Source: an uncultured Faecalibacterium sp. (GTDB lineage Bacteria; Bacillota; Clostridia; Oscillospirales; Ruminococcaceae). Taken from it: a DNA stretch of 64,000 nucleotides. Both the position numbers and the translations under genes were made by a program. Under the pieces are notes generated by a model that was not told where the DNA came from, made no database searches, and saw nothing but the letters and a program-made list of their open reading frames with translations. This document shows positions 45,782 through 54,628 of this stretch, one piece after another. Location of the stretch: contig CALFLK010000007.1 in assembly GCA_937880095.1 (NCBI GenBank), forward strand, positions 124,001 to 188,000, in the 5' to 3' direction. How positions within the stretch are numbered: the stretch's first letter is position 1; the number at the start of each line of letters is the position of its first letter.

Positions 45782-46484
45782 CTCTCGCGCATCTTTCTTT
45801 TTGAAATGTGTTGCTTCGTTTCTGCAAGATTCTTTTACGCTTAGCGATACAATCAACGCTTAAAAGCCGCTCCCCCCTTGCTATGGAGCTTAATGGCTTT
45901 ATCACACCTTTTTTGAACAAACATTTTCTTTGCGAGCAGTTTTTTCTTTATATACCCTCATACCTCCTCTCTGAATTGGCTGTACCTCTGACAGTCAAGA
46001 TAGGCATATACAAACTCATCTGATTGTTGTATAAAACGGAAAAGCAATATTTATCAAGCTGCTCAACAATTCAAAACAAACAAAATATTTTCTTATTTGT
46101 CATAACATTTAGACATTATCACACATAAAAATATATGTCAAACAGATTGTGGCGATACGTCAATATTTGTGTATCCCGCATAAATTTTAATTCTGTAATT
46201 ATGGAATATACATATACAACTCGCTCTATTTTTGTCATATGGTTTTGCTATTTCTTTTATCTGGCGCAAATTTCTTTTCATATGTTAATATTGCGCATTA
46301 CCATTATTTTAGCATTCCTGCTTCTTGCAGACTTTCCGTTTTTATTCACATTAAAACTGCCTAAAAATATTTCTCTTTTTTTTCGCAATAAGCATTATCA
46401 ACGTTGCACTTTTTATTTTGAATTACACTGCTTCCTCACACCTGTAAAACAAAAATGGACACTATATCGTGTACGTTTTCTGTA

Positions 46485-46518
46485 GAAAAAAACCTCCCGC
46501 CATTTTATGACGAAAGGT
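46485..46518 (-). terminator. Orphan terminator
   Basis: The minus-strand stem ACCTTTCG/CGGGAGGT (two T-G pairs) is followed by TTTTTTT. No recognised gene ends before it; the tRNA upstream has its own terminator. Confidence 0.5.
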
Positions 46519-46674
46519 CTTTTTCCTATACTCGATCTAATATCCGATGATTTTGATTTTTCTATTTTCAGCGTTATTGATCCCAATATTTGCCCTTCAA
46601 ACGAAAAGGTATAATCGCATACAGAAACTTTATTCAAAATCCCTGTAACTCTATTTACCACTTGAATAGAAACG

Positions 46675-46706
46675 AAAAAAGGACTGATCTTTCGATCAGT
46701 CCTTTT
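46675..46706 (-). terminator. Terminator of tRNA-Pro copy 1
   Basis: AAGGACTGATC-GAAA-GATCAGTCCTT stem with T tract, immediately after the tRNA CCA end. Identical to the one at 60558. Confidence 0.85.
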
Positions 46707-46784
46707 TGGTCCGAGTGGCGAGAATCGAACTCACGGCCTCTTGAACCCCATTCAAGCGCGCTACCAAAACTGCGCTACACCCGG
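46707..46784 (-). tRNA. tRNA-Pro (anticodon GGG), copy 1
   Basis: A 78-base cloverleaf including an encoded CCA. The acceptor stem CCGGGTG pairs with CACTCGG, D stem GCGC/GCGC, anticodon stem CTTGA/TCAAG with loop ATGGGGT (anticodon GGG), and T stem GTGAG/CTCGC with loop TTCGATT. Identical to the copy at 60591-60668. Confidence 0.95.
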
Positions 46785-46826
46785 ATATTACTACAGTGAA
46801 CACACTGTTCACCAGCAACGTGTATT

Positions 46827-46855
46827 ATTATACTCGCATTGGGACATTCTGTCAA
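46827..46855 (-). promoter_or_regulatory. Promoter of tRNA-Pro copy 1
   Basis: Consensus TTGACA (46855-46850) and TATAAT (46832-46827) with a 17-base spacer, 42 bases upstream of the tRNA 5' end. Confidence 0.85.
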
Positions 46856-47024
46856 TACTTTGACGAAAAATATATATCATGTAATACACATGACATTCAT
46901 AAGCGTAAGAGGATAAACCTTTTTCCTATCAAGTGCTCGTTTATGTAAACATAACAGTTTCATTATCAAACATTCCTGAGAATGCATCATTCTCCGGCAA
47001 CCGCAGCCTATACAGATATAAACG

Positions 47025-47054
47025 AAAATGCCGCAGGTACATACCTGCGGCATT
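47025..47054 (-). terminator. Terminator after GH29 gene
   Basis: AATGCCGCAGGTA/TACCTGCGGCATT hairpin followed by TTTTCG on the minus strand, 52 bases after the stop. Confidence 0.75.
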
Positions 47055-47106
47055 CCTCTTATGTTAGAGAGCAACTCTTTTGCTTTCTTTGGTATTCAGC
47101 CGAAGC

Positions 47107-50100
47107 TTACTTTGCTTTTTTCTTAAGCAGTACTACTGCACCAGCACTCAGCATAGCCATTGCAGCCCAGAACATCATATTCGAGCTATCCCTTGTTACA
47201 GGGCTGTTCGTATTGGGCTTTGCGGGTGTAGTGGGATTCGTGGGCTGCACCGGATCAACCGGCTTTACCGGCTCTGCAGGCTTTGCAGCCAACTGATCCA
47301 TAGCAGTCTTCAGTGCGTTGGCTGCATTCTCATACTCAGCCATTGCAACATTTTTCTTCGCCGCAACAGCCTTAGCTGCATCCAGATTCTCTGCAAAGGC
47401 CTTCCAGCTTGCGTCCGTATAGTCCGCACTCTTTTTGCTTTCTGCATCCTTGATTGCAGCATCCAGCTCAGCTTTCTTTGCCACTGTTGCTTTCAAGGTA
47501 TTTTCTGCTGCTTCCAGTACATTCAGGTTCTTGACCAGAGCCTTCTGTGCATCCGTCAATGCATTATATGCATTGCGCGCATCATTAATCTTGGTCTCAG
47601 AATCCAGCGTAACTGCGCCGATGGCGTCAATCGTAGCATCCACTGCTGCGGCTGCTGCCTTATCTGCTTCTGTCTGTGCAGCTGCGTCTTGCAGCTCTGC
47701 CAGCTTTGCTTCTGCTGCTTCCAGTACAGCCAGTTTATCACCAACCAGTGCTTTCTGTGCATCGGTCAATGCATTATATGCATTGCGTGCATCTGTAATC
47801 TTGGACTCGGAATCCAACGCAACTTCACCAATGGCGTCAATCTTTGCACTTGCCTCAGCCGCTGCTTTCTTATCTGCTTCTGCCTGTGCGGCTGCATCTT
47901 TCAGCTCTGCCAGCTTTGCCTCTGCAGTTTCCAGTACAGTCAGATTGGTTACCAGTGCTTTCTGCGCATCGGTCAATGCATTATATGCATTGCGGGCATC
48001 CTTGATGGCCTGCTCAGATTCCAGCGTAACATCACCAATGCTATTGATCTTGCCAATGACAGCATCTGCTGCAACCTGATCGGGGTTCTGCGGTTCCTGT
48101 GCAGGCTTGATTGCACGGATTTCAGCCAGAGCCATATGCAGATCCATATTGTCAGCTACATCGCTGTAAGTATTTACAGCTTCATAACGAACATAGCGTG
48201 CATCTACAGGTTTTTCAAAGCGTGCGATGTACCAGTTGCGCCAGCCTTCTGCATTTGCAGGACGCTCTGCGGTCAGCACATCCGTCCACTCTGTTCCATC
48301 GTTGCTGACCTTGATTGTAAACTTGGTAGGCGTACCGTTTTCATCGCCCATGCTGTCGCCCTGACGGGGCAGGACACGCACACCGGCTACCGGCTTGGTT
48401 TCGCCCAGGTCCATCTGGATATAGAATTTCTCAGGACGCTCTGCCTCAGTGGGCTTGCTGCTCCAGTTGGTAGACCAGAAGCTGTTTGCATCCTTATCAT
48501 TGACTGCATCTGCGGAGTGGTTGTCCATCTGATCACCTGCAGTAACTGCCTGTGTCACATAATCCAGTGCATCGCTGGTTGCATCTTCCGGATCTACCGG
48601 AGCCGCAGCTTCTTTCAGCACAATGTCAAACTTATCAGTCTGCGGGGAATTTTCTGTCTTGGGAGCAAACTTCAGGACACCTGCGCCCGCAGTATTGACC
48701 ACCATTTCAAAGGTCTTGGTCTGCGTTGCGTTGGAATCTGTATGACCTGCAGGCGTCGTACCTGCTGTAATCTTGCCATTTTCTTCTGTCCAATCCAGAT
48801 AATTCTTATCGCTGCCGCTGCGGAAAGTTACGGTTACCGTATAGGTACCTGCCACAGCTGCCCGATACGGAATAGTGATTTCATCACCGCGGTTCAGGCT
48901 GTTCACAAACTTCTTGTTACTTGCCCAATCGCCATTTGCAACTTCCAGCTTCCACTGTTCGTCTGCACCGGAGTTGTGCAGCGTTGCATACTCTGCTTCC
49001 AGAACAGCGGTCTGGTTCACTTCTGCGGGGAACACAAAGGGATCTTCCGCAGTGTACTTGTATTCGTGCTTTACAAAGGTTGCTTCAATGGTAATATTTG
49101 CAGTTACATTTTCTACCGTATGGGTCGTAACTGCACCCACAGAGGTACCATTGACCTTTACATCCTGTACGTCATAGCCTTCGTTGGGCGTAATGGTGAA
49201 CACTGCGTTCTCGCCCTCGTTCACCGTTTCCGGACCTTCGATCACGCCGTTTGCACCCGCATTCTTGGTTACCTGGAACACCTGCTGATCCAGCTGAGAT
49301 GCGGTAATCACAATCTTGTCGATCTGCGGTGCATTCTTCTCGCCGCCCTTAAATACCAGCACACCATCGCCCGGCTTGGTTACCTCGAACGCAAAGTTTG
49401 CGGTATGGGTTGCGCCTGCATTATCCGAAGCGCCTGCGGCCACATTGCCTGCGGTGATATTGCCATTTGCTTCTTCCCAGAAAATTGCATTCTCGGAAGC
49501 ACCGCTGCGATAGGTCACAACTGCGGAATAGGTACCTGTTCTGTCAGCAGTGTAGTACAACTTTGCCTGGTCATTGCTGTTCAGGCAGTTCAGGAACTTG
49601 CCATTGCTTGCCCAGTCAGCAGGAGTCACCTGCAGGGGCCAGTTTTTGTCGCCCTCGGTGTTGTTGTGACGCTCCAACAGCTCAGCTTCCAGCGTGACTT
49701 CTGCATTTGCTGTTGCGGGGAATACAAAGCGGTCATTTTCTGCATAATGCTCTCGTGCTACCAGATCGGTCTTAGCCTTTTCCAGTGCATCATAAGTGGT
49801 TCTCAACAGTTCACCGGACAAATTGCCTGCTGCCATACGATCTTCTGCCGTCTGCATAGCAGCAGTCAGCTTGTTCCAGCTTTCTGTCTGATAGTTCACT
49901 TCGTTCAGTGCGCGGCAATCATCCAGCAGTGCCTCCAGCTTCTCTACCGTGAGGCCTTCTGCATCAATGATATTGATGCGAGCAACTGCATTAAAGCCCA
50001 GAATCAGGTCCTTATCTGCAGTAGACAGTGCTACGGTAAAATACTGATTGCCGGTTGGCTTTGTATTTCTTCTGGTTTCCACCTGAGCCAGTTTCTCTTT

Positions 50101-52290
50101 TTCGCCGTTTGCAAAGGTGATGTTATGGTTCAACTCGGTATTGTAGTCATCCTGAATTGCAGAGCCGGGGTTGGGTGCAAAGTTCACGGTGATGTCACCG
50201 GTGGTACCGCCTACGCGAACCAGCTTTACATCCATAGTAGAAGCTTCGTTCATGGTATAGGAAGCCTGCTCAATACCGACCATGCCCTTACCGCCGTTAT
50301 TGATTACATAGGCACCTTCGATACCGATTGCCTTATTGGTCGTGTCCAGACGCAGGGTGTGGGGACCATCCTCCAAGTCTTCCGACGCAAAAATAATCTG
50401 ACCCACTGCGCGGGAAGTTGCACTGGTATCAATGCTGCCTGCCGATTTACCGTCGATTGTAATGTTTGCAGTACCGTGGTTGGGGTCCTTGGTACCGATC
50501 AGATAAATCTTCGAGCCGTTGAACTTCACTTCAAAGTTCGTGCCGGCATTTGCCCAAGAGTTGGTACCGTTCAGATACTGGTCACCTGTTTCCGGATGCC
50601 AGTTGCTGCCAAACTTAAATCCAATCTCTCCATTATCGTTGATGTCGATAACATCCATACCTGCAGGTGCGCTCTTGGCTTTTTCAAAGCCCTGGCTTGC
50701 CTTGAAAATACCTACTTCGGAAATCATAGGTACTGCGCTGGTGGTAGTAACCGTAATGCGCAGCTTATCGGCTTTAACCGGAGCTTTGCGACACAGACGC
50801 TTTGCGCCAATGGTCGTACCCTGATCAAAGGTCTTCCATGCGCCGCCATCCAGACTGTACTCTACCTTAAAGGACTTGATGCGCTGACCAAATTCGATTG
50901 CTTCCTCAATGGAAACCACATCAAAGGTCTTTTGACCCTTCAGGTCCAGCTGCAGCGTACCGGTAGTTGTACCGTCGTTTACCGTCCAGTAGGTATTATC
51001 CTTGCCGTCCAGCACATTACCCGGCTTATAGCTGAGCGCATTTCCGCGCACTTCGGTAGCAGATGCTGCTGCATCCTTTGCCAAATTCAACTGGAAAGTC
51101 TCAGAAATATTGTTACCGAACTCCGCGACGCGGTCCAGAATTGCCTGATCCACGCCACCCTGATTGTTAGGCGGAATATTCAGCAGCAGCGGTGCATTGT
51201 GACCTACCGAGTTGAAGTACATATTGCCCAAATCCAGAATGCTCTTGGGTGAATTCTTGCGGGTACCCCAGAACCAGCCGGAAGTAATGCGAGCATCGAC
51301 TTCGGGGACGGTCCACTGGTTGCCATCTTCAAAGCCAATGAACGTACCCTGCGCACCAGTATGGTTGCTGTCAATGGTATTGTTGGCCCGATTGATCTTG
51401 GACTTGGACCAGGTTTCCTCATTGGCATAACCGTTTTCGTTGCCGATCCATCTTACTGTGGAGTAAGATTCTGCACCGAACAGCAGGCAGTCTGCATCAA
51501 AACCAGCCTTCTTGCCCTCGTTCTTCTGAATCGTATCGAACCAGGTTTCAAAGTCGTATTCCTGTGCATTGGCGCCACTGCCCTTTGCACCGTCCATCCA
51601 GACTTCCTTAAAATGGCCATTGTTGCCATATTTAGGGTTGCCCAGAATTTCCTGCAGCTGGTTATTATAGTACACATTATAATCCTTGGCATCATTTTCC
51701 TTATTCGTCGGATTATGATGCTCATCGTAATAGCCGTAGCTTTCATCGTGGATATCCCAAGGGGACAGATACAGACCCATGTCCATATCATGTGCGGTAC
51801 AAGCAGCAGAAATTTCAGCCAGAATATCGCCGCCCATGTCATCATAATTATAGCCTGCGTAGCTGGTGGACTCCACGTCATAAGTCGTGTAAGCACTGTT
51901 CCAGATGCAGAAACCGTCGTGATGCTTTGCTGTAACGATCAGCTTTTTGAAACCAGCCGCTTTCAAAGAAGACACCAGTTTGTCCGCATCGAAATTCGTT
52001 TCCAGCTTGAAAATATCATCCGGCGTCCGATCACCGTAATGCTCGCCCCATTCAATCTCGTTGAACGTATTGGGGCCGAAGTGGCAGAAAGCTGCCAGCT
52101 CCTGTTTTTGATACTCATACTGATTTGCGTCTGGGATAACTTTATCCTTTGCGGGAGCTTCCACAACCGCAGCGGTAAGCTGTGCATCCGTTACATAGCT
52201 TTCTCCGGCTGCCATTGCTGTCTGACCCGGTAAGATGGATGAAAAAGTCATCGCCGCTGCTAAAAGCAGTGCTGCACCTCTTTTGTTCAT
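47107..52290 (-). CDS. Large surface GH29 alpha-L-fucosidase with multiple binding modules
   Basis: A 1727-residue secreted enzyme, signal peptide at 1-28. The GH29 barrel at about 45-400 has CHFGPNTFNEIEWG, TAKHHDGFCIWNS and the nucleophile Asp in EVWMDGAKG near residue 233. Then an F5/8C module (about 403-545), a Gly-rich beta domain, a Calx-beta-like segment, two CBM6/35-like modules opening FVFPA (about 850-1000 and 1080-1230) around a Bacterial_repeat domain (NEGENAVFTITPNEGYDV), and a second F5/8C (about 1240-1390). Three helical 70-residue repeats and a FIVAR-like unit follow. The end is SPVTRD plus helix and KKKAK, a sortase signal whose key Gly is Arg. It should release alpha-fucose from host glycans. 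AGGAG precedes the ATG. Confidence 0.9.
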   Translation of the reverse strand: MNKRGAALLLAAAMTFSSILPGQTAMAAGESYVTDAQLTAAVVEAPAKDKVIPDANQYEYQKQELAAFCHFGPNTFNEIEWGEHYGDRTPDDIFKLETNFDADKLVSSLKAAGFKKLIVTAKHHDGFCIWNSAYTTYDVESTSYAGYNYDDMGGDILAEISAACTAHDMDMGLYLSPWDIHDESYGYYDEHHNPTNKENDAKDYNVYYNNQLQEILGNPKYGNNGHFKEVWMDGAKGSGANAQEYDFETWFDTIQKNEGKKAGFDADCLLFGAESYSTVRWIGNENGYANEETWSKSKINRANNTIDSNHTGAQGTFIGFEDGNQWTVPEVDARITSGWFWGTRKNSPKSILDLGNMYFNSVGHNAPLLLNIPPNNQGGVDQAILDRVAEFGNNISETFQLNLAKDAAASATEVRGNALSYKPGNVLDGKDNTYWTVNDGTTTGTLQLDLKGQKTFDVVSIEEAIEFGQRIKSFKVEYSLDGGAWKTFDQGTTIGAKRLCRKAPVKADKLRITVTTTSAVPMISEVGIFKASQGFEKAKSAPAGMDVIDINDNGEIGFKFGSNWHPETGDQYLNGTNSWANAGTNFEVKFNGSKIYLIGTKDPNHGTANITIDGKSAGSIDTSATSRAVGQIIFASEDLEDGPHTLRLDTTNKAIGIEGAYVINNGGKGMVGIEQASYTMNEASTMDVKLVRVGGTTGDITVNFAPNPGSAIQDDYNTELNHNITFANGEKEKLAQVETRRNTKPTGNQYFTVALSTADKDLILGFNAVARINIIDAEGLTVEKLEALLDDCRALNEVNYQTESWNKLTAAMQTAEDRMAAGNLSGELLRTTYDALEKAKTDLVAREHYAENDRFVFPATANAEVTLEAELLERHNNTEGDKNWPLQVTPADWASNGKFLNCLNSNDQAKLYYTADRTGTYSAVVTYRSGASENAIFWEEANGNITAGNVAAGASDNAGATHTANFAFEVTKPGDGVLVFKGGEKNAPQIDKIVITASQLDQQVFQVTKNAGANGVIEGPETVNEGENAVFTITPNEGYDVQDVKVNGTSVGAVTTHTVENVTANITIEATFVKHEYKYTAEDPFVFPAEVNQTAVLEAEYATLHNSGADEQWKLEVANGDWASNKKFVNSLNRGDEITIPYRAAVAGTYTVTVTFRSGSDKNYLDWTEENGKITAGTTPAGHTDSNATQTKTFEMVVNTAGAGVLKFAPKTENSPQTDKFDIVLKEAAAPVDPEDATSDALDYVTQAVTAGDQMDNHSADAVNDKDANSFWSTNWSSKPTEAERPEKFYIQMDLGETKPVAGVRVLPRQGDSMGDENGTPTKFTIKVSNDGTEWTDVLTAERPANAEGWRNWYIARFEKPVDARYVRYEAVNTYSDVADNMDLHMALAEIRAIKPAQEPQNPDQVAADAVIGKINSIGDVTLESEQAIKDARNAYNALTDAQKALVTNLTVLETAEAKLAELKDAAAQAEADKKAAAEASAKIDAIGEVALDSESKITDARNAYNALTDAQKALVGDKLAVLEAAEAKLAELQDAAAQTEADKAAAAAVDATIDAIGAVTLDSETKINDARNAYNALTDAQKALVKNLNVLEAAENTLKATVAKKAELDAAIKDAESKKSADYTDASWKAFAENLDAAKAVAAKKNVAMAEYENAANALKTAMDQLAAKPAEPVKPVDPVQPTNPTTPAKPNTNSPVTRDSSNMMFWAAMAMLSAGAVVLLKKKAK
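47465..48090 (-). repeat. Three about 210-base helical repeats in GH29
   Basis: Three units each contain DARNAYNALTDAQKALV and AEAKLAEL or a close variant, about 70 codons long, forming the stalk before the wall anchor. Confidence 0.8.
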
Positions 52291-52313
52291 ACTACATCTC
52301 CTTCTCGTTTCTC

Positions 52314-52337
52314 TAGATGAATAGTTTTTTTCATCTA
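52314..52337. promoter_or_regulatory. Inverted repeat upstream of GH29
   Basis: TAGATGAA-8-TTCATCTA, a perfect 8-base inverted repeat 24 bases before the ATG. Possible operator or mRNA hairpin. Confidence 0.35.
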
Positions 52338-52637
52338 CAGCAGATTTTTTTTAGTATACATCTCTATATTTTCATTTTCAATATGGAGATTTTGCGATAT
52401 TTTATGTTTCTTGCATGAGTAGCACAGCCTGATGTGTACCAGCATTTTCCCTACCTATTACACACATTTTTTATTCTTTATCCCATAGCTAAATCTGCGT
52501 TTCCATACGAATCACTCCGGAAGCAAATCGCATTTTCATCGCCATATTCCGGGAAATCAGGGCTATCTTTCATTGATAGAAAATGCGAATACGTTCTCTT
52601 CTTTTTCCAAAAGATATTTCACTTTTTCCTATTAAAT

Positions 52638-52667
52638 AAAAGCCGCAAGCATACACTTGCGGCTTTT
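52638..52667. terminator. Orphan terminator-like hairpin
   Basis: AAAAGCCGCAAG/CTTGCGGCTTTT stem. The subtilase already has its own terminator 140 bases upstream on the minus strand, so this hairpin has no evident gene. Confidence 0.6.
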
Positions 52668-52807
52668 ATTGCTTTCTATATTTATAAAATGTGATTTCTC
52701 ATATAAAAAAGAAAACGGTACAATGTACTCGGCTCTATCCGATTCCTTATCGCATCACTTGAGCTGAAATAAAGCAGCTTTGCGGAATATATCCGTATGA
52801 TGCAAAT

Positions 52808-52838
52808 AAAAAAGGAGGCGGCCAAAATGACCGCCTCC
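52808..52838 (-). terminator. Terminator after subtilase gene
   Basis: GGAGGCGG/CCGCCTCC stem followed by TTTTTT on the minus strand, 41 bases past the stop at 52880. Confidence 0.85.
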
Positions 52839-52879
52839 CGGATTTGTGCTGTTAGATTTTACGCAAATCTGTGTGCTTA

Positions 52880-54628
52880 TCAGGAAATCTTACCGCGTTT
52901 CTTCAGGATGATCATTGCTCCACCGCTGACAGCTGCGAGAACTGCCCACAGGACCAGATGTGTAGTGTCACCCGTGGCGGGAGAAGGACGATAGCTATTG
53001 TTCAGATATGCAGTCAGATCCATCAGGTTATGAGGTACGTTCGGATTGAAACCGTTGGCTGCCAGAGTCTTGCCATTGAATACAAACTGGTCAGCACCGC
53101 GGCGGATCACAACGGTGATATCCTTGCCCACAAAGCTCTGCCATACCTCAGCAGGGACTACCAACTCACGACCTGCATCCACAACAACGACCTTTTTGCC
53201 AGAAGCGATTGCATCTGCAATCGCACTGTTTGCATTGCCCCAGATTTGCTCAGGAGTAATCGGAGTTGCTGTAGGCGGAGCGGTAGTTTCGTCATCGTCC
53301 GGTTTGGGTTCCGGCTTAGGCTCTGTATCAGGCTCCAGCTTTTCGCCCAATTCAACCGTTACAGTCTTGGTGTCATTAAGAGCCTTGTCATTGGCTTCCA
53401 GCGTGGTGATATCCAATTCAGTGGTACCTTCGGTTTGAATGGGAACAAATACCAAAGTGGACACCTTTCCACCCTCGGGCAGCTTTTCCATACCTGCTGC
53501 ATAGCCAAAAGTCACTTCTCCTTCGGTACGCAGTGTGCTGGTCATGTAAGACGCCTCACTATGGATCGTTTTCAGACTCAGCAACTTGGGATCATACTTA
53601 ATCTTTACCAATCCGTTGGTGGGAACTGCTTCGTCAGAGGTAACTACAACCTCGATCTTCTGATCCGCGCCGCGGGTATCTGTGTGGCTAATGGAATTTT
53701 CCACACTCTTTAGCATTACATTCGTGACAGGCACTTCGGAACCGATGGATTCTTCCATCTTTTCAAGATTTTCATCCAGAGCTGCAGGCGCTTCGACCTT
53801 ATCAACCGCTTCGACAGAGGCTGCAGACTCGGCACTGTCAGCCTCAGGCTGTGCGGACTCAACTTCCGGCATCTGCGTCTCGGCAGGCTGTTCGGGCTGC
53901 ATTACGCTTTCGGGCACTTCAGGCTCGATGATTTCAGGCTGAGTTGCGTTTTCAGGCAATTCGGGCTCGGTCGTTTCAGACTGTACAGGCTCGCTGTTCT
54001 CGGAAATTTCCGGTTCAGTGGACTTGATTTCCTCGCCGGTGAGCATATCGATTTTCTTGACAGATGCGCCGATCGGTGCGGACTGAGCAGTCGCCGGTTC
54101 ATTGGCAGTGTTTTCAGCTTCGTTGACAGTGACCTTCGTCAGAGCAACAGGCCATACGCCATCGCCCAGATCACCAAACAGTTTTGTCTTGTAGCTATTG
54201 CTCTCTGCATCGAAGGTCAACTGATACAACTCACTAGAGTTGCCATTGTAGCCTGCAAAATACAGGTTGCCGTCGTTACCTACAACCAGAGAAGACAACG
54301 GGTTATCATTGTAGTAGGTAACCTCGTAGCCCTGTGCCAGCAGGTCGCTGGGATAGTACTCAGCACCCGCATTGTACGAATATTCAGGATCGTAGTCTTC
54401 GGAATTGGGATCTACCTTATACGCAAACAGTTTCAGTACGCCGCCCTGGTTATCCAGCAGATAGCGCAACTCCGCATCGTACTGGGTGCCGTCCTGCTCG
54501 GTGTACTGGATGGGGCCACCAGAAGCAATACCCACAAACTCGTTGGCCTTGGGGTTGTGTTCCTGAATTACTTCGCTCAGATCCCATGCGTTACCGTCAG
54601 GTTTTGCAGACAGATCCTTTGCAGGCAA
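52880..54628 (-). pseudogene. C-terminal part of subtilase: cohesin-like domain and wall anchor, after in-frame TGA
   Basis: This 582-codon stretch continues in the same frame straight after the TGA at 54631-54629. It has no signal peptide and no ribosome site; its first codon is TTG. It completes a beta-propeller-like region (VVGNDGNLYFAGYNGNSSELYQL). It then has a long acidic Pro/Glu stalk. A cohesin-like domain follows (KIEVVVTSDEAVPTNGLVKIKYDPKLLSLKTI is its opening, shown here only as landmarks KIKYDPKLLSLKTI and GKVSTLVFVPIQTEG). SPATGD, a membrane helix and KKRGK end it, a sortase signal. Without read-through the protease would lose its wall anchor. Confidence 0.75.

Larger units (their letters stand above)
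45728..46706. other. AT-rich spacer upstream of GH20
   Basis: A 979-base region, clearly more AT-rich than its surroundings from about 46030 to 46680. It holds the GH20 leader with an inverted repeat at 45761, an unattached terminator (46485-46518) and the tRNA terminator. Short frames on both strands (for example minus 46661-46413) have no good ribosome site and resemble nothing I know. One may be a decayed gene. Confidence 0.5.
46785..47106. other. Spacer with tRNA promoter and GH29 terminator
   Basis: It holds the tRNA promoter (46827-46855), the GH29 terminator (47025-47054) and no gene that I can support. Confidence 0.6.
52291..52807. other. Spacer between subtilase and fucosidase genes
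   Basis: It contains the inverted repeat at 52314 next to the GH29 start, an extra hairpin with T tract (52638-52667), AT-rich DNA and no gene that I can support. Confidence 0.5.

Noticed and set aside
46135..46485. Plus-strand 116-codon frame in the AT-rich spacer
   Set aside because: No ribosome site and hydrophobic/aromatic bias expected from AT-rich DNA.
46413..46661. Minus-strand 82-codon frame after tRNA-Pro copy 1, considered as an integrase remnant
   Set aside because: No integrase motifs and only a GTG without a ribosome site; left as unexplained.
47080..51252. Plus-strand frame of 1390 codons opposite GH29
   Set aside because: Antisense shadow; composition (Cys, His, Ile-rich) is not that of a protein.
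52880..54628. An independent gene starting at TTG 54628
   Set aside because: No ribosome site or signal peptide, though it ends in a wall anchor; it directly continues the protease frame.
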